A DNA stretch of 64,000 bases from Clytia hemisphaerica (lineage: Eukaryota > Cnidaria > Hydrozoa > Leptothecata > Clytiidae): assembly GCA_902728285.1 (NCBI GenBank), contig CACVBU010001205.1, forward strand, positions 1,295,309-1,359,308, written 5' to 3'. Each line of letters opens with the position of its first letter. Within the stretch, counting starts at the first letter, position 1. Of this stretch, positions 29,410 to 41,000 are shown one piece after another. The notes beneath the pieces were generated by a model. The model saw only the letters and a list, made by a program, of their open reading frames with translations, made no database searches and was not told the DNA's origin. Both the position numbers and the translations under genes were made by a program.

Positions 29410-31206
29410 TTATTTAACTCTGAACTTGAACCAAATGAAAGTTAAAATAGCTACCGAATGGAATCTGAAGAAAACAATAAGTGGATACAATAGTTTACTT
29501 ATAATCAACCACGCATGCTCGCCCCAATAAACTTTCGCCACAATAAAGGGTGAATCAGTTTCAAAGAAAGATTCCAAAAACCATAGACCAAAATTTGAGA
29601 ACAAGATTACAATAACAAGTTGACTGATTTTCGATGCTGAAAAGATACGTTTGGCGTAATGTTCATCTTCGTTGACAGGATCACCAGAGCTGTGGCGACC
29701 TGATTGTTCCTCCACTATGTCGCGACGAAAATTACGTCCTACGATCAAGAAATGCGTTTGAATGAACACAGATAAGAGACTGGTGATAGACCAGAATGAT
29801 GACCAGATTCTCAATTCTGTCTTATTCTTTGTAAGGAAATCGTGATGTACATCACCAGATTTGAAAGCAAACGAAGCAAACAAAACCAACAAACAAAAAG
29901 GTAAGAATCCAAGTGGGCCAGACAAGATCAAAAGAATATCTTCGATTTTATAGTTTTGATCGGTGTGTTCAGAACGATGGTGTTCTTTTAATTCTGTTAA
30001 AACTACGCGACAGAAGATGATGAGTAAAATGAAAACAAGGATTTGGACAGCGTAGGTAAATCTCATATTATGGATCTTCTGCGCAAGATCTTGTGAATTC
30101 CAGGATGCAACTATAAGGAGTAACGCAATGCTTGCTCCTATAATCAGAGATGGAAAGGTACGGTATTTCTGGGTAGCATCTTTGATGATATTGACTGCTT
30201 GGTATTTATAGCCTCCGTAAGGTCCTGTTGATGACGATTGTCTTGTTTTCTGTGTCTCACTTAAAAACGGGTACAGGATGTAGAACAAGGCTGAAGAGAG
30301 GAGGCAGAACTCCAGGATGAATGGGTATAAGCGTTGATCCATTGACTTAGCTGTTGGGAAAAATGAATCATCAAGTTGGAGAGTGCAGTTCAAAGCATCA
30401 TATTCACCAGTGGGATTTTTATTACCAAACAGTCCCGTTTCTTGGTTAAATTTGGTCAGCCAGATACTCGTGTTAGTAACGATGACATGAACGCATAGTA
30501 ACTTCATGCAAAATTGATAATATCCTGAACGACGGACACGATTTTCAACTAATATTTGTAGTAGGATCAATTGTAAGGAGGCGTAGATGAATCTAGCGAT
30601 ATGATACATCAAGATGGCAGCATACTGGTTGCTTTGGGTAGTGGTAACATCCCCGCTGCCATATCCACAATGGAAAACAGTAACCAAAGATATGAAATCC
30701 ATTAAACTTAATCCCAATGCAAAAACAAAAGTGCAGCGTGTTAAGAATTGTAACATTCTGATGTTATTACCTTCAAGTCGCTCCTTATCCATTTGGATGA
30801 AGACATTTTCATTATCTCGATGATGAATGGCGATTGCCATAAATGAGATCCCGACAAACATAAATGAGAGTATAACCCAATAGATAGTGGCGAAACTATC
30901 GTCAACGAGGCTTGTATTCGATTGTGCGATATTGAATGATAAGCCTATAAAGAAGACAATACCACCCCAGAATAATGCGAGGATATTTTCAGTGCGGATA
31001 CCCCAATCGCTTACTCGTTCATGAAGATTGACCTGTGTTGCCAGTATCGTGTCATTCATGCGTGAGATCAAGGATCGGTTGGTATGGGTAGCTGTCGTGT
31101 CCAGGGAGTCAGTTGATGTAGTCTCGATTAAAGCAGCTTCCTCATCTTTTGGGTGTGGTAATGGTTGATCATGTTGCGGAATCTCATCGTATACTGGACT
31201 ATCCAT
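29410..31206 (-). CDS. Otopetrin-family proton channel
   Basis: A single uninterrupted frame of 598 residues with about 12 hydrophobic segments, the topology of otopetrins, which conduct protons across the plasma membrane and act in acid sensing and biomineral pH control. A cytoplasmic N-terminus of about 70 residues precedes TM1 (ALFWGGIVFFIGLSFNIA). FILEFCLLSSALFYILYPF lies mid-protein. The C-terminal half ends with NFGLWFLESFFE and then AWLIISKLLYPLIVFFRFHS, the strongest family signature. The cytoplasmic and extracellular loops vary. The first ATG gives a sensible start, with stops upstream. The frame is intronless, unlike the neighbouring genes, so it is either an intron-poor lineage or an old retrocopy; the frame is intact, so I treat it as functional. 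Confidence 0.93.
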   Translation of the reverse strand: MDSPVYDEIPQHDQPLPHPKDEEAALIETTSTDSLDTTATHTNRSLISRMNDTILATQVNLHERVSDWGIRTENILALFWGGIVFFIGLSFNIAQSNTSLVDDSFATIYWVILSFMFVGISFMAIAIHHRDNENVFIQMDKERLEGNNIRMLQFLTRCTFVFALGLSLMDFISLVTVFHCGYGSGDVTTTQSNQYAAILMYHIARFIYASLQLILLQILVENRVRRSGYYQFCMKLLCVHVIVTNTSIWLTKFNQETGLFGNKNPTGEYDALNCTLQLDDSFFPTAKSMDQRLYPFILEFCLLSSALFYILYPFLSETQKTRQSSSTGPYGGYKYQAVNIIKDATQKYRTFPSLIIGASIALLLIVASWNSQDLAQKIHNMRFTYAVQILVFILLIIFCRVVLTELKEHHRSEHTDQNYKIEDILLILSGPLGFLPFCLLVLFASFAFKSGDVHHDFLTKNKTELRIWSSFWSITSLLSVFIQTHFLIVGRNFRRDIVEEQSGRHSSGDPVNEDEHYAKRIFSASKISQLVIVILFSNFGLWFLESFFETDSPFIVAKVYWGEHAWLIISKLLYPLIVFFRFHSVAILTFIWFKFRVK

Positions 31207-32389
31207 TATGATTGGTTAGTCTTTTAGGTAAACGCTTTTAGATTTTTGTATAGTTTTTCTATGAAAAAAAAGAATAAACTAATTATTGAAAGAACGTCCC
31301 GTCGTCCTCTACCCTTTGAGCGAAACAAAGGGGTTATGTTGGATAAAAATATGTATCGAAGAGAGAAAGTGAATTGATAATGTCCGAACTTCGACCCATC
31401 ATCTTAGAAAGAAAACAAAGTAGGATTTTTTGTTAATGATGGATTATAATCGATACATACAATCGATCGCATAATTGTAACCGTAAAAACACCACCTCGA
31501 AAAACATTGCATAGAAAATCTCAACTCACAAACTATGAAAACCAAAATAATTCAAAATAGACCACTATCCAAAATGCCTTTTACATATTATATTTCAACT
31601 CAATTGGGAACATTTATTTTGTGCTTACCTCTCTACTACTCATGTGACTGTCAAATGTTTGATCAATCATTTGTATTTGTTTTGTAGCTTCCTCTTTAAC
31701 TCCTTGTCTATAAGGGTTTTGCAATCAACACAACATCAGCCAGTTTTAGGAAAGAAAATTTGCAGACCGATCACATACTTTTACAAAAAGTTTTAATTTA
31801 GTTATTCGATTTTCGGCATTTGTAAAATATAATTCGCATCTGTTTAAGTCCGATGGCGTAGTTTTTGTTAGCTTCAACATTTATCAAATTGACATATAGC
31901 GAATTATGTTCTTATAACATGACAATTTTGTAGTTAAAAGACTTTGTCGACTCAAATTACCTCATAAACATGAATCTCAAACGTAAACAGCTATGGCGCT
32001 TTTTGTGTAGGAAGCAAATCTCCGAATATCTGTCTTTCTTTGAAAACATTGCATCATTCTAATTCACATGTGATAATTTCCACCATATCTCCTACACACT
32101 AAAAAAAGTTTATCAAAGAATTTAAATGAACATTTAAATTTATTAGCAGTCGAGAACGAATCAAACATAAAATTTCTGCCGTTGTAAAATATCGAACCAT
32201 CTTTTATAAATAAGGCCTGTGGACGAATATTGAAAGTGATTCCAAGTGTATTTTGAAAGGTTTTTGGCCTTGACGGAACTGAATTGAACGCTGAATAAGA
32301 GAAGGTCGGCTCGAATGGTATTCCTTCAAATTAGAAATTTTTCCGATGAAGAATGCTCATTTCCGTACCATTTATACATCCCTTTCAGC
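31207..32389. other. Intergenic upstream of otopetrin
   Basis: Presumed promoter side of the otopetrin gene. I see no recognisable exon, repeat or RNA gene. Confidence 0.35.
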
Positions 32390-32597
32390 CTGAAACTCCT
32401 CTCACAGCGGTGGAATTTCTTCCATATGATTTTTATTTATTAAAATCCCAATGGGAATGGTTTTGGAGTGCAGTCTTTTTCCATTGAATTTCAAATCGGA
32501 ATGAAAACAGAATCAATTTCCCATTGGGAAGAAATAATTGATTTTTCTGGCCATATGTTCCAGTGGGGTCACAGGGCCTGTGATACGGGAGTGTTAT
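32390..32597. mobile_element. Diverged MITE, CACCCCTGTGTCACAG family, copy 3
   Basis: CCCAATGGGAATGGTTTTGG and TTTTGGAGTGCAGTCTTTTT match the body of copy 2 at the uninterrupted target of the nested element, showing what the empty site looks like. Confidence 0.5.
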
Positions 32598-32820
32598 TAT
32601 CTACTCTTAGGTACCAAATAAACGGGGGGGGGGGTGGGGTTGGAAAATCTTCGAAATTTCGAAAAAAAGGTAAATATAGGCTAAAATCAGGCTATTTAGT
32701 GCAAAACAAGGGGCCTTGTCTTTGACAGCTGAAAATATTCTTAAAAATTAATAAATGGGGGGGGGTCCTAACAAGGTCCAGGGAGGGGGTTGGAAAATTT
32801 TCGAACTAAGAGTAAGTTAC
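32598..32820. mobile_element. G-run element with ACTCTTAG ends
   Basis: CTACTCTTAGGTACC on the left faces GAACTAAGAGTAAG on the right. Poly-G runs followed by GGTTGGAAAAT occur at both ends. Confidence 0.4.
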
Positions 32821-33336
32821 CACATCTCTTTGGAAGAGAATCTTGAGACAAATCCGAATACACACATGTCTTTAATAAGTCCTGTTTCCATATATTGTAA
32901 AAATGTAGCCAGCAAAATATGACAAATAACTTAATCTAATAAATAATATGGAATGATATTTGGTTGTCTAGTCTTGTCCGAAGCCATCTTGTACGAAATC
33001 AAAATGGTATCGGCAAAACTGTGAACACGTGAAACAACCGTTGACCGTTGATGGATAATATCAGTCGATTGATTTAAAGCCAATAACACATCTAAAGGCG
33101 TCCAACTGTCCTTGTCAAAAATTCACTTTTTATGACACTACAAGCGTTTCTTGACGTTCTCAAGAAATGGGGATATCAAAATTCTCCTCTCTCCGGGTCC
33201 AAGATTATCTCGTCGTTGAGAAAACTATTCAATTTTTCGGAATGATATGAGCCTCAGTGTCAACCAGCTTTTGTTCTTCGTGACATTTGAAAAGCCACGT
33301 GGGTCGAAGGAATACCAAGTCCTTATTTTCATTTAG

Positions 33337-33551
33337 TGCCTGAAAAGGAACCAACAACGAAAGATCATCTATCAAAACTATCAAACCTCAAAACATCACT
33401 TGAGTTGATAAAGCCGAGGCTAAATTACAACGCTGGTGTCATTAAGTTTCAAGCCCAAAGGGATAGAGGCGAGACTCCTGGATGGGAAATGAAACCACTT
33501 ATTTCCCTTCCAGAAAGCCCGCGCGTGGTTTTTACACCAACGTCGGATTGA
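33337..33551 (+). CDS. Possible orphan terminal exon
   Basis: After the acceptor TTTCATTTAG (33327-33336) a phase-1 frame runs 71 codons to TGA. The peptide is hydrophilic, with a leucine/lysine-rich first half and a proline-rich end (LISLPESPRVVFTPTSD). I found no upstream exon to join. It may be the last exon of a small unknown gene, or a chance frame. Confidence 0.25.
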
Positions 33552-35249
33552 AATTAAAATCTGTCACAAGATTTCAAAAAGTGTATTCTTTCAAAACAAA
33601 GGAACCGCTAGATAAAGTCCGTCGTCATGATTACGGCGCGTAAACGTAAACGTTCTATGCGCGTTTTGGATGGGAAATAAGTGGCTTCAATTTCTCTTGC
33701 CTGAGAAGGGTTAAAGTTTCGCATTTAGCCCTTTGGGCTTGAAACTCAATGGCTGATGTACATTTAGCCTATTATTTCAACTAAGAAGTCGAATTATTTG
33801 TTTTTTTGGTGTATCAACCGTACCGCAACCAAATTCTTTTTTATTATGATTGATTTCGATTAGATTCGATTCCTTGGTAAATTATGCGAGTTACTCGATT
33901 TGATAAGTTGAACCATAGTATAAGAAAGCCACGGATGAAATGATGACGCTATTGTTTTTGTCGTTAATGGATGTTCTATCTGTGTCTCCGTGGTTTATAA
34001 GAACTAAGTCGAAGCTAACAAAATCCATAACCTTAAAAGTGTTCATAATATTCAATTGAAGAACAATTACTTTTCAAGTCTCAGATTTTTCTCACTGTCC
34101 TCTCTTATCACCTTATTTGAAGTATATTTTTATAAATTCCAAATAATTTTTTATAAATTTTGGACCAAATAACACACATTTTATTAAAAGAACTAATTTT
34201 CAAATATTAAACTTAGAATGCTTGCTGTCTCCTCAATACTGTTGTTTTTTTAATGAAATTTTCATAGAATGTAGCTTGAATATTTATTTACTAATACCAG
34301 TAAGAATTTTTCAAAATAATCTGGAAGGCATTTCGAGGCACTCAATTTTTTTCAAGTTCTTGAAGCACTGACATTCTGACGTTCTAGTACTTTTAAATCA
34401 AGAGTCTTTTCTTTTACTTTGATCTGCGTGAATTATCAAGAGATTCGCGTTTATGAGCAAAATTACGTCTAACGAAGGAGTTTGATAAAAGTCAAATTAA
34501 ATTGACAATGGAAATTGTCACTGCACCATAAAAAAAGTCGTTCTTACGACATAGATAGAACAACAGAAATTCAGCTGTACTCATTCCAGCCGCGGCTTTC
34601 TTATAATATGGTTCCATGGTTGAACAGAACAAAATTTTTACTATCCTATAAAAAGTTTGAAGATATCGAAATTTGCAACAAGCTGATCGCATTTTAGTCG
34701 AAGTTGATCGAATGCAATCAGTTGAATGGTTAGATTGATTTGATTGTCAATCGAAGTTTTATTCATTATGATTCACTGTCATTCTCTACTATTCTAAACT
34801 TTCACGTCTTTCTGAAGAAGTAACTTGCTAGTGTAAATTCTAGCATCATAGTGAAAACTTTGACTGTTTCAAGAGACTCACAGTTAGAAATCTCCTTGAT
34901 GTGTTTTTTAACTAACAGAGGAAATTTTTCATGAACGGAGATGCATGGATTTTCATGTTAATGCACATCTTTCTTCAATTTGCACGCTTTCGCGGAGCCA
35001 AAAGCAAGAAGTCATATATTTACGCAGTCATCCGAGATAAATCAAGCCTTGATGTATTACAATCAATATCTTGCATGGGAATGAAACCTTGACAACCAGG
35101 GGAAATTGGCTTCTGACTACATATACACTGAGGCATTTTGTCTTGATTCCCGCGTAATTGCGTAAAAATATAGTTCACGGTTCACAATGTGCTAAGAAAC
35201 TTTTTGTAGGTTTTGCAAGGAATTATTCTATCCTTCTATTGCTTGATTT
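33552..35249. other. No gene seen; possible 3' flank of XRCC1
   Basis: I searched this stretch on the minus strand for a further BRCT exon with the conserved tryptophan and did not find one. A repeat fragment (CTTGCCTGAGAAGGGTTAAAG, about 33698) is shared with about 10770. Confidence 0.4.
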
Positions 35250-38056
35250 TCAAATACTGGCAAAAGAAGACACAGCAACGAAAATTTCAGGTTGGCGTGC
35301 GTTGAGATTCTCCGAAATTTCACAGTATCTTAACTTTTACTTTACTTTGTTTTCGGTTTCAACCAAATCTCGTAGGGACCCAAATTCATGAGCATGAAAC
35401 AAATTAATCTGACAGAACTATTTCAATTTGAAAAACAAAATAAAAGTTTGCTTACGTCATCAAAATCACTACCCCAATCATTCTTCGATAACACATATGT
35501 GACACCATCTCCCATATATTCGTGCAACGTTCTAAAATCAAAGAAGAAAGAAGTAAAAATGACGATAGGTTAGCGCTGTTGGATGGGAGTATTGTCCAAG
35601 TAATCCATACACTAAAAAACAAGAAAATGTCAACAAGTCAAAACAGTTGTTCTTATTATTAGAGATAAACTATAATAATACTAAGATCCTGTTTTTATTC
35701 AATCTCAGCAAAGAAAATACTCACAAATCAGCAAAGAGAAGCTCACAAATTCAATTGCTATCTTCAAATTCAATATAGGAACACAGCAAACTAAATAAAG
35801 CCATTATTCCGTACAGTACGAGCAACTTTAGGACACACCGATTACTTACCCTCCGTAAGCAGTGATATATCGTTTACACAAGCGTCTCTCTTTATCACTC
35901 AGTTTCCCATACAACAAGAAACCTTTCTCCTCCAGGAAGTCTGGTAACTCTTGCGAAAGATTCAAATCTGAAATTAGAAAAAAAGTTATAAAGAAAATAA
36001 TTTTAGAATTACAGAAGAATTAGTTTATCCGCTCCTGCAAATAAAACCACATCAATAAAGTCAAATAAAAAACAGGTATCAAAGTGAACTCGAGGTTTTT
36101 AAAAGGAAGATAAAGAGTGCACCTTGGTCTCTATTCAAGTTCTTCAATTTCTTATTTTTCACTTCTTCTGCCTCTGTTGAGCTACGAGCATCCATTTTTT
36201 CGTTTTTGTTAACATCCACATTTTCCTTTTTGCTGACATCAGCATTTGCGTTTTTGCTGACGTCATCACCATCGTCATCTTCATCAGTAGTACAGTCATA
36301 AACATCTGTATTCGCCTGCTTTTCTTTTTCTAATGCTTTTTCAGTTATTTGAGGTTGTTCTTGTTCATTCCTTAGCCTTCAAGCGAATCAAATATAAGAT
36401 AACAAATTTTAATATCTTTCTGTTATACACTGTCTGCACCCCAAAATGTGTGTGAACCCCAAAATGTAGGTTTTTGGTTTGACGTCCACTGAAATTTTTT
36501 CAACATGTTTTCAGCCAGAAAACTTTGGAAATGGATAGCCTATGAATATATCAACTTATCTAAATCGAATTCATCGCTTATTTTGATAATTTTCTTGCGA
36601 AACCAGAGATGTTTTTCCAAAGTGACGTCTGAATTTTCGGTCAAATTTTCAATCAAATAAAAATTGGTACACCAAGACTAAAAGATAAGTCCTAAAAACT
36701 AGGGTCGACTTTAAAGCCCTGTTTATCCTGAACATTGTGTCAAAATTTTATGCCGGTAGCTCAAACCCAATAAAAGATATGTCATTTTGAAGCACCCTCA
36801 TTTTTCGAAATTTTGACAAAACTGACGTCAAAAACGTCAAAAAGTAGCAATTTTTCCGTGAAAAACGGAACTAAAACTGATTAAAATGCTACTTTAAAAC
36901 ACCAAGCGAAGCAAAACTTTTAGGTTTCTTTTGATAATTTGACAGAAGGTCTCCGGTTAAAAACTTTTTTACAAAAAAACATAAATTTTGATGTAATTCT
37001 TCTGCTTTTTTCTGCAAACACGCAAAAATACACCTACATTTTGGGGTGCAGTAGAAAAGCAATTTAGATTTTTGACAATTTTTTGGATCAATTCCCTTAT
37101 TTTTAAAATTTATGTCGATTCTGTGTTGTATTAGGTCTTACCATACAAAAAATCAACAAGATTTATTGATTTCACTAGAAGTTATACGGAAAAAGGCTAG
37201 CCTACATTTTGGGGTGCAGTAACTTTAAAAAATGAAAGTTCGGGCGTGAATAATGTAATAAGAACAAGTAAATTTTCGAACAAAAGTTCTACGAAAAATT
37301 CCGAGGGTTGACATTATTGTTGAAAAAGTTGCTTTGATCACCCCTTATGTTATATCATATTTTTGTTTTTGGGTCAATTGTTTGGCATGGTTGGATTATG
37401 TAAAAAGCTTTCACTTTACGAAATGGTGAAAAAAATCCAGCCCTCGAGCCTTAGAAACCTGGTTGCTTATAAAAAATGTGTAACCAAATGCATAAGCCTT
37501 GAAGAAACCAACTCACTTTTCTAGTTCATCTTCTGTGTCATATTCACTCGAAGGTGATTCCTTTTGGTCATCAACCGACGGTAAAGGTGGAGGGGAATCT
37601 TCTTTCTTGATGTGTTGATCAGCGGATTCTTTCATCAGAGAATCTTCGTTTTTGATCAAATTCTTTTGAACGGGTGGCGTATCATCTTCACTATCGGTCG
37701 ATTCAAAGCTACTTTCTCCACCGCCATCCAGTCTGAAGCTATAAGAAGAACAGTAGTTTTTAAACACGTCGCTACCGAGAGGGAACAAGATACTTCAATA
37801 GGCCATAACTTTTGATACAGAAATTTTTCTTGCTTTTTATTGCACCGAATTCTGCGTCGATGGCTATACAATTTCAAGGTCACAAGAATGGTCTCTGAAT
37901 CTAGTTTCAAAGAAGTCAATTTTTGATTTCTGATTTCTGTTTTTAATTTTCTCATGTAGATTCTCCATTTTAAAATCGTTTACCTTTGAGTATTTAATCT
38001 TCTTTTGGCTCTGTAACAAGACTTAATCCACGTTTCTCGGACGATTTTTCCCTTAC
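35250..38056 (-). CDS. XRCC1: XRCC1 exons 13-18: end of BRCT1, acidic linker, BRCT2
   Basis: Exons 37984-38056, 37517-37738, 36123-36370, 35850-35967, 35456-35531 and, tentatively, 35250-35309. Exon 13 gives GKIVRETWIKSCYRAKRRL, the tryptophan-bearing end of BRCT1. Exon 14 gives an acidic, serine-rich linker ending YDTEDELE, matching the human DTEDEL motif. Exon 15 has three imperfect repeats of the type DVSKNxN/DVNKNE. Exon 16 starts BRCT2 (ELPDFLEEKGFLLYG) and exon 17 continues it (VTYVLSKNDWGSDFDD). Exon 18 (NLNARQPEIFVAVSSF, then stop) aligns to the next BRCT strand but lacks the conserved tryptophan helix, so BRCT2 appears shortened or the true last exon was missed. Confidence 0.8.
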
Positions 38057-41000
38057 CTGGAAATATAAAACATTTGTTGGTATAGTCTGTCGCAGTATAA
38101 TCTACATACATTGTAAACTATAACAAGTGATACTTTTATGGACCTACCTGGTTATGCATTTAACACATATATAAATGATATCTACATAAGCGTGACCATT
38201 ATTAAACAATCATTCAGAACACAAATAGTGACGATCTATTAAAATTAGTCGTTTGTTTCTTATAAAAAAACACGTTTAGAAACCAAAATTTCATACTCTT
38301 GAAGAATTCTTTCATATTCAAGACTTCGAGTGCAAAAAAACATCTCATCAAAAAAATCAGTAATTTTAAGAACATTGATGTATGCTTACAGTGATTCTTA
38401 TAGATAAATATGCGTTTTTTGAGCTGAAAAATTCTTTTTTTACGAAAATCTGCTGAAGCCATCTTTTACCTACTTTCATGCAAAAAGTCAGAAAACAACA
38501 AGTCCAAAAAACCCTTTTTTATCCGTTTTTTAGCTGAAATTTACCCCAAAATTTTTTTTTCCAAAAATCTAGCAACGTCACATTCGAGGGTTTATAGTTA
38601 TGCATCTTTGTGCAAAAAAATCATAAAGAATGAAAGAGCCAATCTCGAGAAACGCTAATACCTAAGTAATTGATAGTGTGCTTATAAAAAAATATCGAAT
38701 TTGGCAAGTTTCTCTATAAAAACAAGCCAAACAACCAAAATTTCATGTCTAAACACATATATTCTTTAAAAGTAAGCCCTCATGAGCAAAAAAAACATCT
38801 ATCTAATAAAAAAAATTGAGTAATTTGACTAAGAACATTGATGTATGCTTATTAATAGTGATTCTTATAGATAAACATGCGTTTTTTGAGCCAACAAAAT
38901 TTTTTTGCAAAAATTTGCTTAAGCCATCTTTTACCTACGCTGGTACCCTACTTTCATGCAAAAAATCAGAAAAAATTAACGACTTAATTTTTCACAAAGT
39001 CCAAAAAACCCGTTTCTTAGCCGTTTTTGGCCCAAATTCGCCCATAAATTTTTTTTTTGAAAATTAGGCTCCGTCACATTCGAGGGTTTATAGTTATGCA
39101 TCTTTGTGCAAAAAATCATAAAGAATGAAAGAGCCAATCTCAAGAAACGCTAATACCTAAGTAATTGATAGTGTGCTTATAAAAAAATATCGAATTTGGC
39201 CAGTTTTTCTATAAAAACAAGCCAAACAACCAAAATTTCATGTCTAAACACATATATTCTTTAAAAGTAAGCCCTCATGAGCAAAAAAAACATCTATCTC
39301 ATAAAAAAAATTGAGTAATTTGACAAGAACATTGATGTATGCTTATTAATAGTGATTCTTATAGATAAACATGCGTTTTTTGAGCCAACAAAATTTTTTT
39401 GCAAAAATTCGCTTAAGCCATCTTTTACCTACGATGGTACCCTACTTTCATGCAAAAAATCAGAAAAAATTAACGACCTAATTTTTCACAAAGTCCAAAA
39501 AACCCGTTTTTTAGCCGTTTTTTGGCCCAAATTGGGCCAAAAAAGTTTTTTTTTGAAAATCGGGCTCCGTCACATTCGAGGGTTTATAGTTATGCATCTT
39601 TGTGCAAAAAATCAGAAAAAACTAACGAGCCAATCATGAGGAAAGCTAATAACGAACGAACGAACAGACGAACAGACGAACGAACGGACAAAGGTTAATT
39701 TATAGGACCTCCACCGGGGTAGGTCCAAAAATAAAAAGGAAAAGAATCAACTTCTTGTAAAATTGTGAGACACATTCTACCTATGGTGGCTATTTCCGAA
39801 AACGTTAGAATCAATAACATAACACGACATAACACGACACACCCCAAATAAGAAGCCCCTGAAGGAAAATTAGGTCACTAAACCTTTCAGTCGTGTAGCT
39901 TGTGTGATTTCCTCACAAACACAAGCGCCATAATTTGAAGTAAAACCTACCACCAGATTTCCAAGGATGTATCACTTTGAAACCAAGATTCGCCTAGATT
40001 TACTCTACCGTCTAAAAACATGCGCCAAACTTAATGATAGCAAGAGCTAAGCCTGGGGTCCCGTCGCATCTTCTATAGCACCACAAACCAAATTGATTCC
40101 ATTCAGAGGAACAAAGTTGTCCAAAACCCATTTGAAAGGGAGGGTCGACGAATAAGGTCAATTTAAGCGAGATAATGTCTGTAGGCCTATCGAAAGGACT
40201 TCGAAAAAAACTTGATAAAACAAACTTTGAATACCTTTTACTTCTCGGAATTTTGGTGTATTTGGGAAAGCACATCTGTAAAGGAAATAAAAATACCCTT
40301 GTTTCCACAAAAATGTTTTGATGGGGAGAATTTTGTCTGCCTTGTAAACCAGAAGAAGAGTTTCCCTCCTCCAGGAGATTGTCAAAGTCCTTCTTCACAC
40401 CTCTTGTCCTTCAAGCTGTAGAAAATTCGACCCTGTCGGATACACCTCTTGAAAATTAGTAATGTTGGGACCCTGTCAGATATCTTCAGAGCCTTAAAAA
40501 AGGGACCCTGACCAGCAGCACGTCCCCATACCCAATTTTGCATAAGTATTCCCCCGGGGGACACTATGGACACTCCCTAGAAATATCACAGAAAGATTGC
40601 AGTAGAAACTAACATGAGATGTGTACAAGTGTTGTTGTCCCATTGTTGCGAGAAGCGAGCGCCCATTTCCGTTGCCAAATCTCGTATTTCTCCACGTTGC
40701 GGATTAACAAAGCCACTCAACACAAACACAACTTTGTCCTGAAGAATGTTCAAAATGGAATAAGTCAATACATTAACATTCATTTATCTAAGAGGGATAG
40801 TCAGATGGATTTGTCACTAGTACTCCAAATCGTTTTCCTTAACTCTATTTCCAAAATCAAGATAATCAAGCTTTTGACTTTACGAGGAAACTTAAAAATA
40901 AGTTTCCAAAAAAAGCTTTTCTTGACCAAATATCGAGGGCTATGTAGAATGATGGCATCAATTTTTAGTGGGTGATGTTTTTTCCAAACTTTGTAAATTT

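Noticed and set aside
31540..31600. Candidate W-I motif for a further XRCC1 BRCT2 exon
   Set aside because: No splice acceptor in phase and no surrounding BRCT similarity; too far downstream, next to the otopetrin promoter.
37656..37955. Minus frame with an RRRIR cluster considered as the missing XRCC1 BRCT1 exon
   Set aside because: The exon at 37984-38056 gives the true match with the conserved tryptophan and correct phases on both sides.
39352..39639. Paralogue-looking frames at 38816, 39352 and 59090
   Set aside because: Their similarity is explained by the 496-bp repeat unit of a non-coding transposon.
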